Shown: positions 53,268 through 60,189 of the stretch, one piece after another
How positions within the stretch are numbered: the first letter of the stretch is position 1
How the letters are laid out: each line of letters starts with the position of its first letter
DNA from: Nocardioides sp.
Lineage (GTDB): Bacteria; Actinomycetota; Actinomycetes; Propionibacteriales; Nocardioidaceae
Assembly (NCBI RefSeq): GCF_025965415.1
Contig: NZ_JAOPWY010000121.1
Location: forward strand, 1-60,189
Direction: 5' to 3'
DNA: 60,189 nt
Position numbers and translations under genes: made by a program
The notes under the pieces: generated by a model
The model's database searches: none
What the model was told of the DNA's origin: nothing
What the model saw: only the letters and a program-made list of their open reading frames with translations

Positions 53268-53732
53268 TCACCGGCCGTCGTGGTGTCCACGCTTGTCGCG
53301 GTCCCGCTTCGCAAGGAGCACTCCGAGCGCGATCATGCCGAGACCAAGCACGAGGTGGAGCCAGTTGTCAGCGTCGTTGAGTGGCACGAAGTTGGCCGCG
53401 CTCTCGTGGTCGATGAGCAGGCCGTAGATCCAAAGGACGAGGTAGATGGCCCCGCCACCGATCAAGTAGGCGCGTGCGCTGTCCCAAGTCCTGGCCATCG
53501 CAAGACCAGCGACACCGAAGAGCAGGTGGACGATGTTGTGGAGGATAGAGACTTCAAAGATGCCGAGCAGTTTCGCGTCTGACTCATGGCCTGCGAACTC
53601 CATCGTGGAGTAGTCGGTCGTGATGCCGGGGATAAAGCCCAAGATCCCGACCAAGAGGAACACAGCGCCTACCGCGCCGGCAGCGCGTTGCAGGTCCGAC
53701 TTCTTCGTGTTCGTGCGTGCATCGACGTCCAT
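53268..53732 (-). CDS. DUF4383 family membrane protein
   Basis: This 154-aa protein has four transmembrane helices. A cytoplasmic N-terminus (MDVDARTNTKKSDLQRAAG) leads into GAVFLLVGILGFIPGITT, then FEVSILHNIVHLLFGVAGLAMART, AYLIGGGAIYLVLWIYGLL and DNWLHLVLGLGMIALGVLL. HNxVHLLFG and NWLHLxLG are the DUF4383 signatures. The ATG at 53732 follows GGAGAGG; an upstream extension of the frame is non-conserved. Function is unknown; homologues are often stress-induced membrane proteins. Confidence 0.9.
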   Translation of the reverse strand: MDVDARTNTKKSDLQRAAGAVGAVFLLVGILGFIPGITTDYSTMEFAGHESDAKLLGIFEVSILHNIVHLLFGVAGLAMARTWDSARAYLIGGGAIYLVLWIYGLLIDHESAANFVPLNDADNWLHLVLGLGMIALGVLLAKRDRDKRGHHDGR

Positions 53733-54254
53733 GGCACAACCTCTCCTAAATCCCGGAAGCACCAGGATGGTGTGCAGATCGGTACCCGTTAACGGGCTCC
53801 CTAGTCGCCACACCTGCACCGTGATTCCCAGGCACCCCAGGGCAACGGCGGGACCCAGACGCACGCACGTACCCAACCCGTTGGCATTTGCCGCCGCATG
53901 AGTGCGTCTATTCGCCGCGACTGGGTGTCGCCCTGCTTCTGAGGATCAGAGGAGGGCCGACACTCAATTCGAGGCGGAGAGGTCCGGCCGCAGAGCGCTG
54001 ACGAAGTTTGTGGTCTCACCGGGCGCCGGCCGGCGCTCGACTGGGTAAGCGAGCGCCCCCGGGGCACCCCGTGAGCAGGACAGTTCTACTCGGGCCAGCA
54101 GGTCGGCACGATCATGGCTGAACGTTCGACCTCCTTATCATCACTGTCCATCAACCACCCTTGCGGTGAGGTGCGTCGGCACGCATCCCAGTCGGTCGCG
54201 CCACCAAGGGATCGCTCAGTATCCGCGCCGCCGGCGTCCGCCACGGGAGTTGGG
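53733..54254. other. Intergenic region with a 12-bp palindrome
   Basis: No coding frame is convincing. A perfect palindrome CCCGTTAACGGG lies at 53785-53796, 53 bp ahead of the DUF4383 start, where an operator or stress-promoter element could sit. The rest shows nothing recognisable. Confidence 0.45.
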
Positions 54255-55196
54255 TTATGTGCGCCGCCCCACGGAATGGGTTTGGGCGACGGCCCACTGC
54301 ACCAGGTCGCGTGCGGGACCGGCCGGCGGGTTGGCCCCGCGAGTCCAGACCGCGTGCAGTCGGCGGGACAAGTCGAGTCCGGCGACGCGGATGGGCGTCA
54401 GGCGTCCGCTGGCGATGTCGTCGCGGACCGCGTACACGCTCAGGGCGGCTGGCCCAGCGCCTGCCGCTACGGCCGCCCGCACCGCAGCAGTGCTGGCCAG
54501 CTCCAGAGCCGGTGGTGCAAGGGGCAGGTCACGCAGAGCGCGCTCGAGCACGGTGCGGGTGCCGGAGCCTGCTTCCCGCACGACCAGTGGCGTGGACGCG
54601 AGCGTCGCGGGCCTGACCCGTCTGCTCGAGCGTTGAGCCCACGGGTGTGCCGGACCGACCACGACGACCAACTCATCGACGCCGATCAGGCGGTGACGCA
54701 GATTGGGCGGCGGCTGTGGCCCCTCCACGAAGCCGAGGTCCGCTGTCTCCGACGCCACGAGTTCGACGACCCGCTCGCTGTTGGCAGCTGTCATCGCGAA
54801 CTCGGTACGCGCGACACCGAGACTCGCCTGATGTGTGCGAAAGGTGACCAGCCAGCCGGGCAGCAGGTACTCAGCGATGGTGAGGCTGGCCGCGATCTTG
54901 AGTTGGGCACGTCGGTCGTCGCGGAGCGCGGCGATGCCCGCATCGAGCTGCTCGGCAGCATCCACGACGCGGCTCGCCCAGTGCACCACCAGGTCGCCGG
55001 TCTGGGTCAGCGCAGATCCCCGTCGAGTGCGCATGAGCAGCGGCGCGCCGACCAGCGTCTCCGCCGTGCGGATCCGCGACGACGCGGCCTGCTGACTGAT
55101 CCCCAACTCAGCGGCCGCAGCGGAGAGACTGCCAGTCCGGGCGACGACCACCAGCAGTTCGAGTGTCCGCAGCTCTGGCACATGCGGACCCACCAT
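54255..55196 (-). CDS. LysR-family transcriptional regulator
   Basis: This 313-aa protein has an N-terminal winged HTH (LRTLELLVVVARTGSLSAAAAELGISQQAASSRIRTAE in parts, residues about 9-45) and the LysR substrate-binding domain (LKIAASLTIAEYLLPGWLVTFR; DELVVVVGPAHPW). The domain resembles the CysB/CbbR branch that controls divergent genes. It is divergent from an FprA-type reductase with 76 bp between the starts, so that gene is the likely target. Confidence 0.92.
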   Translation of the reverse strand: MVGPHVPELRTLELLVVVARTGSLSAAAAELGISQQAASSRIRTAETLVGAPLLMRTRRGSALTQTGDLVVHWASRVVDAAEQLDAGIAALRDDRRAQLKIAASLTIAEYLLPGWLVTFRTHQASLGVARTEFAMTAANSERVVELVASETADLGFVEGPQPPPNLRHRLIGVDELVVVVGPAHPWAQRSSRRVRPATLASTPLVVREAGSGTRTVLERALRDLPLAPPALELASTAAVRAAVAAGAGPAALSVYAVRDDIASGRLTPIRVAGLDLSRRLHAVWTRGANPPAGPARDLVQWAVAQTHSVGRRT

Positions 55197-55272
55197 GGGT
55201 CACAAGACTACCTTGTGACAGCACAACCAGATGCTCGTTCCGAACTGGACCGTGTTCTCGCAGACTTGTTCC

Positions 55273-56601
55273 ATGACTCTTCGCGTAGCCGTCGTCGGCG
55301 CCGGCCCGGCCGGCATTTACACGGCGGACCACCTGGTCAAGTCCGACACAGGCGTGTCCGTCGACATCCTGGAGCGACTCCCGGCCCCCTTCGGACTCGT
55401 GCGGTACGGCGTGGCACCTGACCATCCGCGGATCAAGGAGATCGTAAAGGCACTGCAGCGCGTACTGGCCAACCCCAGGGTCCGACTCCTGGGCAACGTC
55501 GACCTCGGCATCGACCTGAAGCTCGACGAGCTGCGCACCTACTACGACGCCGTCGTGATTGCGACCGGCGCGATGACTGACCGCCCGCTCGGCATCGTGG
55601 GCGAGGACCTGCCAGGATCCTTTGGTGCTGCCGACTTCGTGTCCTGGTACGACGCGCACCCCGACGTGCCGCGTTCCTGGCCGCTCACCGCGAAGAGCGT
55701 CGCCGTCGTCGGAGCCGGGAACGTCGCACTCGATGTCGCCCGTGTGCTCGCCAAGACAGCCGACGAGATGCTCACCACAGACATCCCGGAGCACGTTCAT
55801 GCAGGACTGCAGGCAAATCGGGCCACCGACGTTCACGTGTTCGCACGCCGAGGCCCGGCGTACGTGAAGTTCTCCCCTCTCGAACTGCGCGAGCTCGCGC
55901 ACTCACCGAACATCGACGTGGTGGTCCACCCCGAGGGATTCGAGGTCGACAAGGCGAGCATGGAGCACATCGCCACCAACAAGCAGGCGAAGATCGTCCT
56001 GGACACACTGGCGAACTGGGTCGGGCGCGAGCCCACCGGTAAGCCGCACCGGATCCACCTGCACTTCCTCGAGCAGCCGGTCACGATCCATGGCGACCAC
56101 CGTGTGGAGGCGCTGCGCACCGAGCGCACCCAACTGGTCGGCGACGGCACGGTCATCGGTACGGGAGAGGAGACGGTTTGGGACGTGCAGGCCGTCTATC
56201 GAGCCATCGGGTACCGCAGCACCCCGCTTCCAGGGCTGCCGTTCGACGACACTGCCGGAGTGATCCCGAACTCAGGCGGCCGGGTGCTCAATCTCGCCGA
56301 CGAGCCGATCCCCAGCATCTACGTGACCGGGTGGATCAAACGTGGACCGATAGGTCTCATCGGCCACACCAAGAGCGACGCGGCCGAGACCGTTACCCAC
56401 CTGCTCGCCGAGACCAGACCCACTGCCACCAAACGCGAGCCGCAGGCGATCGAGGACCACCTGACCGACCGGGGCGTCGACTTCACCACCTTCGCGCACT
56501 GGGAGCGCGTGGACGCCCACGAGCTCTCTCTTGGGCGGCCCACCAAACGCCCCCGAGTCAAGGTCGCGGGGCGTGAGGAAATGCTGCTCGCTGGCCGATA
56601 G
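55273..56601 (+). CDS. FprA-type NADPH:ferredoxin reductase
   Basis: This 442-aa flavoprotein is of the adrenodoxin-reductase type. The FAD motif AVVGAGPAGIYTADHL lies at 5-20, followed by LPAPFGLVRYGVAPDHPRIK. The NADPH motif VAVVGAGNVALDVARVL is near 144-160 and FARRGPAYVKFSPLELREL is canonical, as is GWIKRGPIGLIGHTKSDA near the C-terminus. Length fits the family. It would pass electrons from NADPH to a ferredoxin serving, for example, a P450, but none is encoded here. I chose the ATG at 55273; a longer frame adds 14 non-conserved residues. Confidence 0.94.
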   Translation: MTLRVAVVGAGPAGIYTADHLVKSDTGVSVDILERLPAPFGLVRYGVAPDHPRIKEIVKALQRVLANPRVRLLGNVDLGIDLKLDELRTYYDAVVIATGAMTDRPLGIVGEDLPGSFGAADFVSWYDAHPDVPRSWPLTAKSVAVVGAGNVALDVARVLAKTADEMLTTDIPEHVHAGLQANRATDVHVFARRGPAYVKFSPLELRELAHSPNIDVVVHPEGFEVDKASMEHIATNKQAKIVLDTLANWVGREPTGKPHRIHLHFLEQPVTIHGDHRVEALRTERTQLVGDGTVIGTGEETVWDVQAVYRAIGYRSTPLPGLPFDDTAGVIPNSGGRVLNLADEPIPSIYVTGWIKRGPIGLIGHTKSDAAETVTHLLAETRPTATKREPQAIEDHLTDRGVDFTTFAHWERVDAHELSLGRPTKRPRVKVAGREEMLLAGR

Positions 56602-56833
56602 ATACAAAGCAATCGCACGCTTTCCAACGTTGGGTCCAGCTGTGTCAATGCGCCGCCTGTCGGGCATGGAGACGCGCCGACTCACCCTGGGGTTGCTGCT
56701 TTGTCCTCGGGACTCGTCGCCTCAGGTTTGCCAGAAGAACTGGCACATTTGGCCGGCCGCTGTCTCGCCTCCTGAGGATGTAGTTGACCATGCTCACGGT
56801 CGACTACCATCGCTTGACCCTGGGGAGGGATGG

Positions 56834-57535
56834 ATGAGCGTGGGCGACGACGCTACGAAACGGGTGAGCGAGTTCGCCCAACTGGCTCACGCCATTGCGG
56901 CTGCTCCGGACGAAGACGCCCGGCTCCAATTGGTGGTTGACTCTGCGGTCTCGTTGATCAGGCGAGTCGACCATGCTGGCATCACGATCAACGCGAAGCC
57001 TGGACTAGCCACGCGAGTGAGTAGTGACGACGTGGTCTCGCGTGCCAACGAGATGCAGAACGAGCTGGGTGAAGGGCCGTGCCTAGACGCCCTGCGTGAC
57101 GCCGACACCCTGATCAGCTCTGACTTGACCCGCGAGGAGCGTTGGCCCCGGTGGGCGGCGCGGGTGCGCCATGAGATTGGCGTGAACTCCGTGATGTCGC
57201 TGCTCGTCTACACCGACAGGCACTCTTTTGGTGCGCTGAGCCTCTATGCCCAGCAAGGCAAGCGCTTCGACCAGGATGATCTCGTTGTGAGCCAGTCCCT
57301 TGCTGGGCACCTCGCTGTCATCATGGCCGCGGAGCGGGAGATCGAGCAGCTCGGGTCTGCCCTGCACACGCGGATCATCATCGGGCAGGCGGAAGGCATC
57401 TTGATGGAGCGTTTCGACATCAACGTGGACCAGGCGTTCGACTACCTGCGGCGAGTGTCGTCGCATACCAACCGGAAACTCGTCGACATAGCCACCGATA
57501 TCGCGCGCACCCGGAAGCTCCCCGACTCGAGATGA
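56834..57535 (+). CDS. GAF and ANTAR domain protein
   Basis: This 233-aa cytoplasmic regulator has a GAF sensor domain at about 30-165 (VDHAGITINAKPG, ELGEGPCLDALRDAD, SVMSLLVYTDRHSFGALSLYAQ). A C-terminal ANTAR RNA-binding domain follows at about 175-230 (RIIIGQAEGILMERFDINVDQAFDYLRRVS in parts). ANTAR proteins bind two-hexaloop RNAs and prevent transcription termination. The ATG at 56834 has GGAGGG just before it. Target RNAs are unknown. A hairpin follows at 57549. Confidence 0.92.
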   Translation: MSVGDDATKRVSEFAQLAHAIAAAPDEDARLQLVVDSAVSLIRRVDHAGITINAKPGLATRVSSDDVVSRANEMQNELGEGPCLDALRDADTLISSDLTREERWPRWAARVRHEIGVNSVMSLLVYTDRHSFGALSLYAQQGKRFDQDDLVVSQSLAGHLAVIMAAEREIEQLGSALHTRIIIGQAEGILMERFDINVDQAFDYLRRVSSHTNRKLVDIATDIARTRKLPDSR

Positions 57536-57873
57536 AGATGGGACCCGCCCACTTGGGTTGCGAGGGCCCCCAAATGGGTTGAGGATGTGCCGCACTCAAC
57601 ACTCGCGCGAACGCACAGGTCGTTCACGACCATCGTTGGGAGGGCGCACTGCGTCCCTTTGCCGCGTTCGCCCCTACGTGACCGGTGCGGCGGTGTGTTC
57701 GCCAGCCGCATCGGTCGAGGCTGTCAAAACATGCTCGGACTACTCACTGCGACTGCTGCACGAGCCGGCACCAGGACGCCTGCGTCTATGCGCCGCCTTA
57801 CGGACACACAAGACCTTGAGCAGAGGGAACATGTTGGTCCCTTCCAGGCACCTCCGCAGGTGTCTGTTGAGGA
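57536..57873. other. Gap between GAF-ANTAR gene and integrase
   Basis: Contains the terminator at 57549. The remaining roughly 290 bp show no gene or clear repeat. Confidence 0.5.
57549..57579 (+). terminator. Hairpin terminator after the GAF-ANTAR gene
   Basis: CCCACTTGGG (57549-57558) pairs with CCCAAATGGG (57570-57579), nine of ten positions, loop of 11 bases. It begins 14 bases after the stop codon. Confidence 0.5.
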
Positions 57874-59237
57874 CTACCCCGACATGTATCGGCCGGAGAC
57901 GTCGGTGGCCCCGGAGGCGCCGGTGGCCGGGCTGAGCGCGGGCTCCCACCCAAGAGCCGCAAGGGAGTCTGCGATGTCGTCCTTGGCTCCGGAGACGTAC
58001 CGTCGGAGCGTGAACTCCGCAGACTCGTGACCGGCCAACGTGGCGACGCGCGACGTCGGTTGCCCGACATCCTCGAGCTGCCAGGTCACGAACGTGTGAC
58101 GCAGTGAGTGCCAGGTGAGGGACCACGTGCGTTGCCGCCGGGTCTTGCCCTCCCCCCACGGTTTCAACCCGTCACGGAAGGGCCAGTCGGCTGCCAGCGC
58201 GGCCGGCTCGAAGACATCGCGATGGAAGTTGCCCCCGAGCAGCCACGTGCCGCGCTCGGACGGGAACAGCAGACCGTTGGGGTTCGTGCCTGCCGCCCGC
58301 TCGTGCTCGATGGCCAACCGTCGTTCGATCGCCGCGGCCAACGGGAAGCCGGTCGGCGTGATCTGTGGGTAGGTGGTCCACCGGCGCTTGTTGCCCTTGG
58401 GCAGCGCGAGGCGGGGGCCGCCGATCGTCTCGAGGCGCCACTGCACTCTGATGCGGCCGTCGGTGTGGACCGTCGCGTCGTCCAGGACGGCGAGCTCGCC
58501 CCGACGGACGCCGGAGTAGGCAGCGAGCTCGACGGCCAGTGCTCGCCATTCCTTCCGTCCGCGACGTCGTCGCGTCGTCATCGCCTCGCGTAGCGCTCGT
58601 ACCTGGTCGTGCGTAGGGCGCTGGTTTCGCGGAACGTACTCGGCGGGTCCGTCGCCCTGCTCGACGACCGTCGTGTCCCGGGCGCCGTGCCACCAGACGG
58701 TGCCGAGGTCGATGACCTGCGACTCGAGCAGGTAGTCACCCTGACGGAGTGCCCCGACGAGGGACCGAGCCGCTCTCCGGACGTTGCGGCCCTCGGACTC
58801 CGTCGGGGCGAGATTCACCGCGAGCTGTAGGTGGGCCCGGCGCAGGTCGAGGTGCCGGACCCCGCCGAACACTGGCCGGAGTAGCGCGTGGCGTAGTAGG
58901 TCATCGTCTTGGTGTGGGACTCGCCCCACGATCCCTTGGGCTTGGGTCGCTCCGGGGAGAGCCAGTAGTCGATTCCGACCGATGTACTGAACTCGGTCCG
59001 CGGCGTGGCTCCGGCGAGGAGCAGATGCTCGCGGGCGAGCGCCTTCGCCCACGCGGTGTCGAAGTACCTGCCGACGGAGGTGCCCTCCTGCGGGTTGCCC
59101 CAGGTGATCCGGTAGTACGGGACCAGCACGGTCGGGGCGTACATCGCCACCAGTCCTGCAGGGGTGTCCCAGGCGGCGTGCTCACCGTCGGGACGGGCCG
59201 GGTCGGCCGCTCGGTCGTAGGGCTGGGGGCGCGCCAT
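57874..59237 (-). pseudogene. Tyrosine-recombinase integrase with one frameshift
   Basis: The N-terminal frame (from 59237) reads YYRITWGNPQEGTSVGRYFD and WAKALAREHLLLAG, and breaks at about YYATRY. A second frame then continues as RPVFGGVRHLDLRRAHLQL and runs to the end. The catalytic set is complete: Arg in AYSGVRRGEL, HSLRHTFVTW, AGHES and the Tyr of RRYVSG. One missing base near 58870-58885 would restore a protein of about 454 residues, normal for actinobacterial element integrases. It lies next to the right att copy, as expected for a tRNA-targeting element. Real mutation or sequence error cannot be separated here. Confidence 0.85.
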
Positions 59238-59239
59238 GG

Positions 59240-59689
59240 TTAGTGACTCCGCCGTTCACCGGCTGGGGGGACATCCCGATCGGCATCGTGACGCGTGCGC
59301 CGCGGCACTCTCACCCGGGGCACGGGGTGCGCGAGACCGCTTGGAAGAGAGCAGTCCTCCTCGCCCCGTCGAGGTCGGGGCACGGTCTTGGAAGTACGTC
59401 TGGCGTCGACGTAGGCAAGGACCTCATGGGTGTACCAGCGGTAGCACGAGCCGGAGATGACCAGAGGATCGGGGAAGTCCGGTTCGCGAGTCCGGGCGTA
59501 GGCGGCAGTGCGGTGCAGTCGGAGCAGGCACGCGATGTCGTGGATGGTGAGCAGGGTCGGGAGGCCGGCCGCGAGGTCCGTTGGGGTTGTCCTGTGGTGC
59601 AGGTGGGCAAGCGGTGCCGAACCGTGCCGGTGCGTCCGCTCTGGCACCAACCGGGGCTCCCGGAACGGTGACCCGTATGGGAAGTTCAT
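59240..59689 (-). CDS. Putative excisionase / AlpA-like DNA-binding protein
   Basis: The central segment LLTIHDIACLLRLHRTAAYARTREPDFPDPLVISGSCYRWYTHEVLAYVDARR (read in parts) is a winged-helix HTH of the excisionase/AlpA (HTH_17) type. It ends with the typical RWxxxEVLAYVDARR. The gene ends 2 bp before the integrase start, the usual xis-int arrangement. The true start is uncertain: the ATG at 59689 gives 149 aa, but the conserved domain begins about 40 residues later. The tail after about residue 100 is low-complexity and basic. Confidence 0.7.
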   Translation of the reverse strand: MNFPYGSPFREPRLVPERTHRHGSAPLAHLHHRTTPTDLAAGLPTLLTIHDIACLLRLHRTAAYARTREPDFPDPLVISGSCYRWYTHEVLAYVDARRTSKTVPRPRRGEEDCSLPSGLAHPVPRVRVPRRTRHDADRDVPPAGERRSH

Positions 59690-59737
59690 GTGAATCGGGG
59701 CCCGCGACGCATGGCGTCGCAGGTCAGGGCCGTCTGT

Positions 59738-59790
59738 GCAGCCGCCTCCTAAGCGAAAGGTCGCAAGTTCGACTCTTGCCTGGGGCACCA
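59738..59790 (+). other. Right tRNA-Arg(CCT) 3' half, att repeat of the island
   Basis: The sequence contains the anticodon arm with CTCCTAA, a variable loop, a well-paired T-arm (GCAAG-TTCGACT-CTTGC) and the acceptor end CTGGGGCACCA with encoded CCA at 59788-59790. The 5' half is absent. The first 35 bases (59738-59772) match 23436-23469 apart from one extra A, including the same unusual GCGAA in place of a complete anticodon stem. It is the candidate attR. Confidence 0.65.
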
Positions 59791-59816
59791 CCACCGTCGT
59801 CGAGTACTTCGCTGCT

Positions 59817-60189
59817 CCGCCGACCAACAGTCGCAGGGACGACGGCCCGCGGACGACCTCGTAGAGGTCCCCCCCGATCTGGGCTTCCCGGGCAGCCGAC
59901 AGGTAGCGGGCAGACAACGCGACCGGTCCGACCCGGGCGGGCGGTGGTGCGAGGATCGCCCGCTGGGCGGCCTCGGCCACCAAGGTGACTCCCGCCAGCC
60001 GCTCGGACTGCTGCTCGAAGCTGGCGGCTGTGTCCAGGGCGACCGCCACCCGGTCGGCCACGGCCTCGAGGAAGGCGCAGTCCTCCTCGCTGTAGCGACG
60101 GCCGGACTCAGCGTGGATGAGCGTCAACGTCCCGACGACGCCCCCATCGCGACCGGCCAGCGGCACGATGAGCGCGCTGGTGAGGCCCA
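59817..60189 (-). pseudogene. GAF/SpoIIE (PP2C) phosphatase, truncated at the island junction
   Basis: The minus strand from the window edge encodes the end of a GAF domain (ALIVPLAGRDGGVVGTLTLI; FLEAVADRVAVALDTAASFEQ). The start of an RsbU-type PP2C phosphatase follows: RVGPVALSARYLSAAREAQIGGDLYEVVRG with the metal-binding GGDLY. Similarity stops at SLRLLVG, where GDVRGKG would be expected, and the frame runs into the tRNA fragment. The N-terminus is outside the window. The 3' part was probably cut off when the element integrated or by a later rearrangement. Confidence 0.75.

Overview
The window is high-GC DNA with actinobacterial gene content: a TrwC-like relaxase, GAF-ANTAR and GAF/PP2C signalling proteins, DUF4192, DUF4383, DUF305/DUF6153 copper proteins, an FprA-type reductase and LTP-thiolase/DUF35 pairs. 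The codon use and gene set look like Nocardioidaceae (Nocardioides or a relative), but that placement is inference. It is a mosaic of accessory modules separated by broken genes (transposase, MMPL, HNH and integrase remnants, tRNA-derived att-like scraps).

Region 1 (1-4010, minus strand) is a copper-resistance operon: a CopA/CopB-type ATPase, a DUF6153 membrane protein and a DUF305 lipoprotein. A CsoR-like palindrome lies between the -35 and -10 of an apparently leaderless promoter. Region 2 (4.2-14.2 kb) is bracketed by two different MMPL transporter remnants. It holds a large LuxR-type ATPase regulator, a membrane-anchored alpha/beta hydrolase, a 58-aa cysteine protein and two DHA2 drug-efflux MFS pumps on the minus strand. 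A DJ-1/PfpI protein and an alcohol dehydrogenase split by an in-frame amber codon diverge on the plus strand. Region 3 (14.2-22.6 kb) is a mobilisation module: a frameshifted DUF4192 gene, a small helical protein, a candidate oriT, a 2048-aa relaxase-helicase-primase fusion and a DUF3892 protein. It is followed by 1.3 kb of tRNA-like debris.

Region 4 (23.4-59.8 kb) appears to be one 36.3-kb genomic island. A 34/35-bp tRNA-Arg(CCT)-derived direct repeat occurs at 23436 and 59738, and a frameshifted tyrosine integrase with a putative excisionase abuts the right copy. A truncated GAF/SpoIIE phosphatase follows outside. The cargo is a catabolic system. One arm is a long minus-strand operon: three thiolase-fold LTP-like proteins, two DUF35 Zn-ribbon/OB partners, a cyclase-family hydrolase, a flavin monooxygenase, an acyl-CoA dehydrogenase, an AttH-like protein, an APH-like kinase, an unknown helical protein, a SurE-ScoA fusion and ScoB. 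The other arms are fadD-tetR, acetoacetyl-CoA synthetase with a crotonase, an SDR, and a TRAP transporter with an MFS protein. Five copies of a GTCAAC-centred palindrome sit in exactly the three control regions of these arms, so the TetR protein encoded at 39401 probably governs them as a private regulon.

The inferred role is uptake and CoA-dependent breakdown of an unidentified, probably cyclic or branched, organic acid, with acetoacetate or acetoacetyl-CoA among the products. The rest of the island (48.2-57.9 kb) holds an HNH remnant, a TTG-started epimerase-like protein, a broken IS1182 element, a conserved actinobacterial protein, DUF4383, a LysR/FprA divergent pair and a GAF-ANTAR protein.
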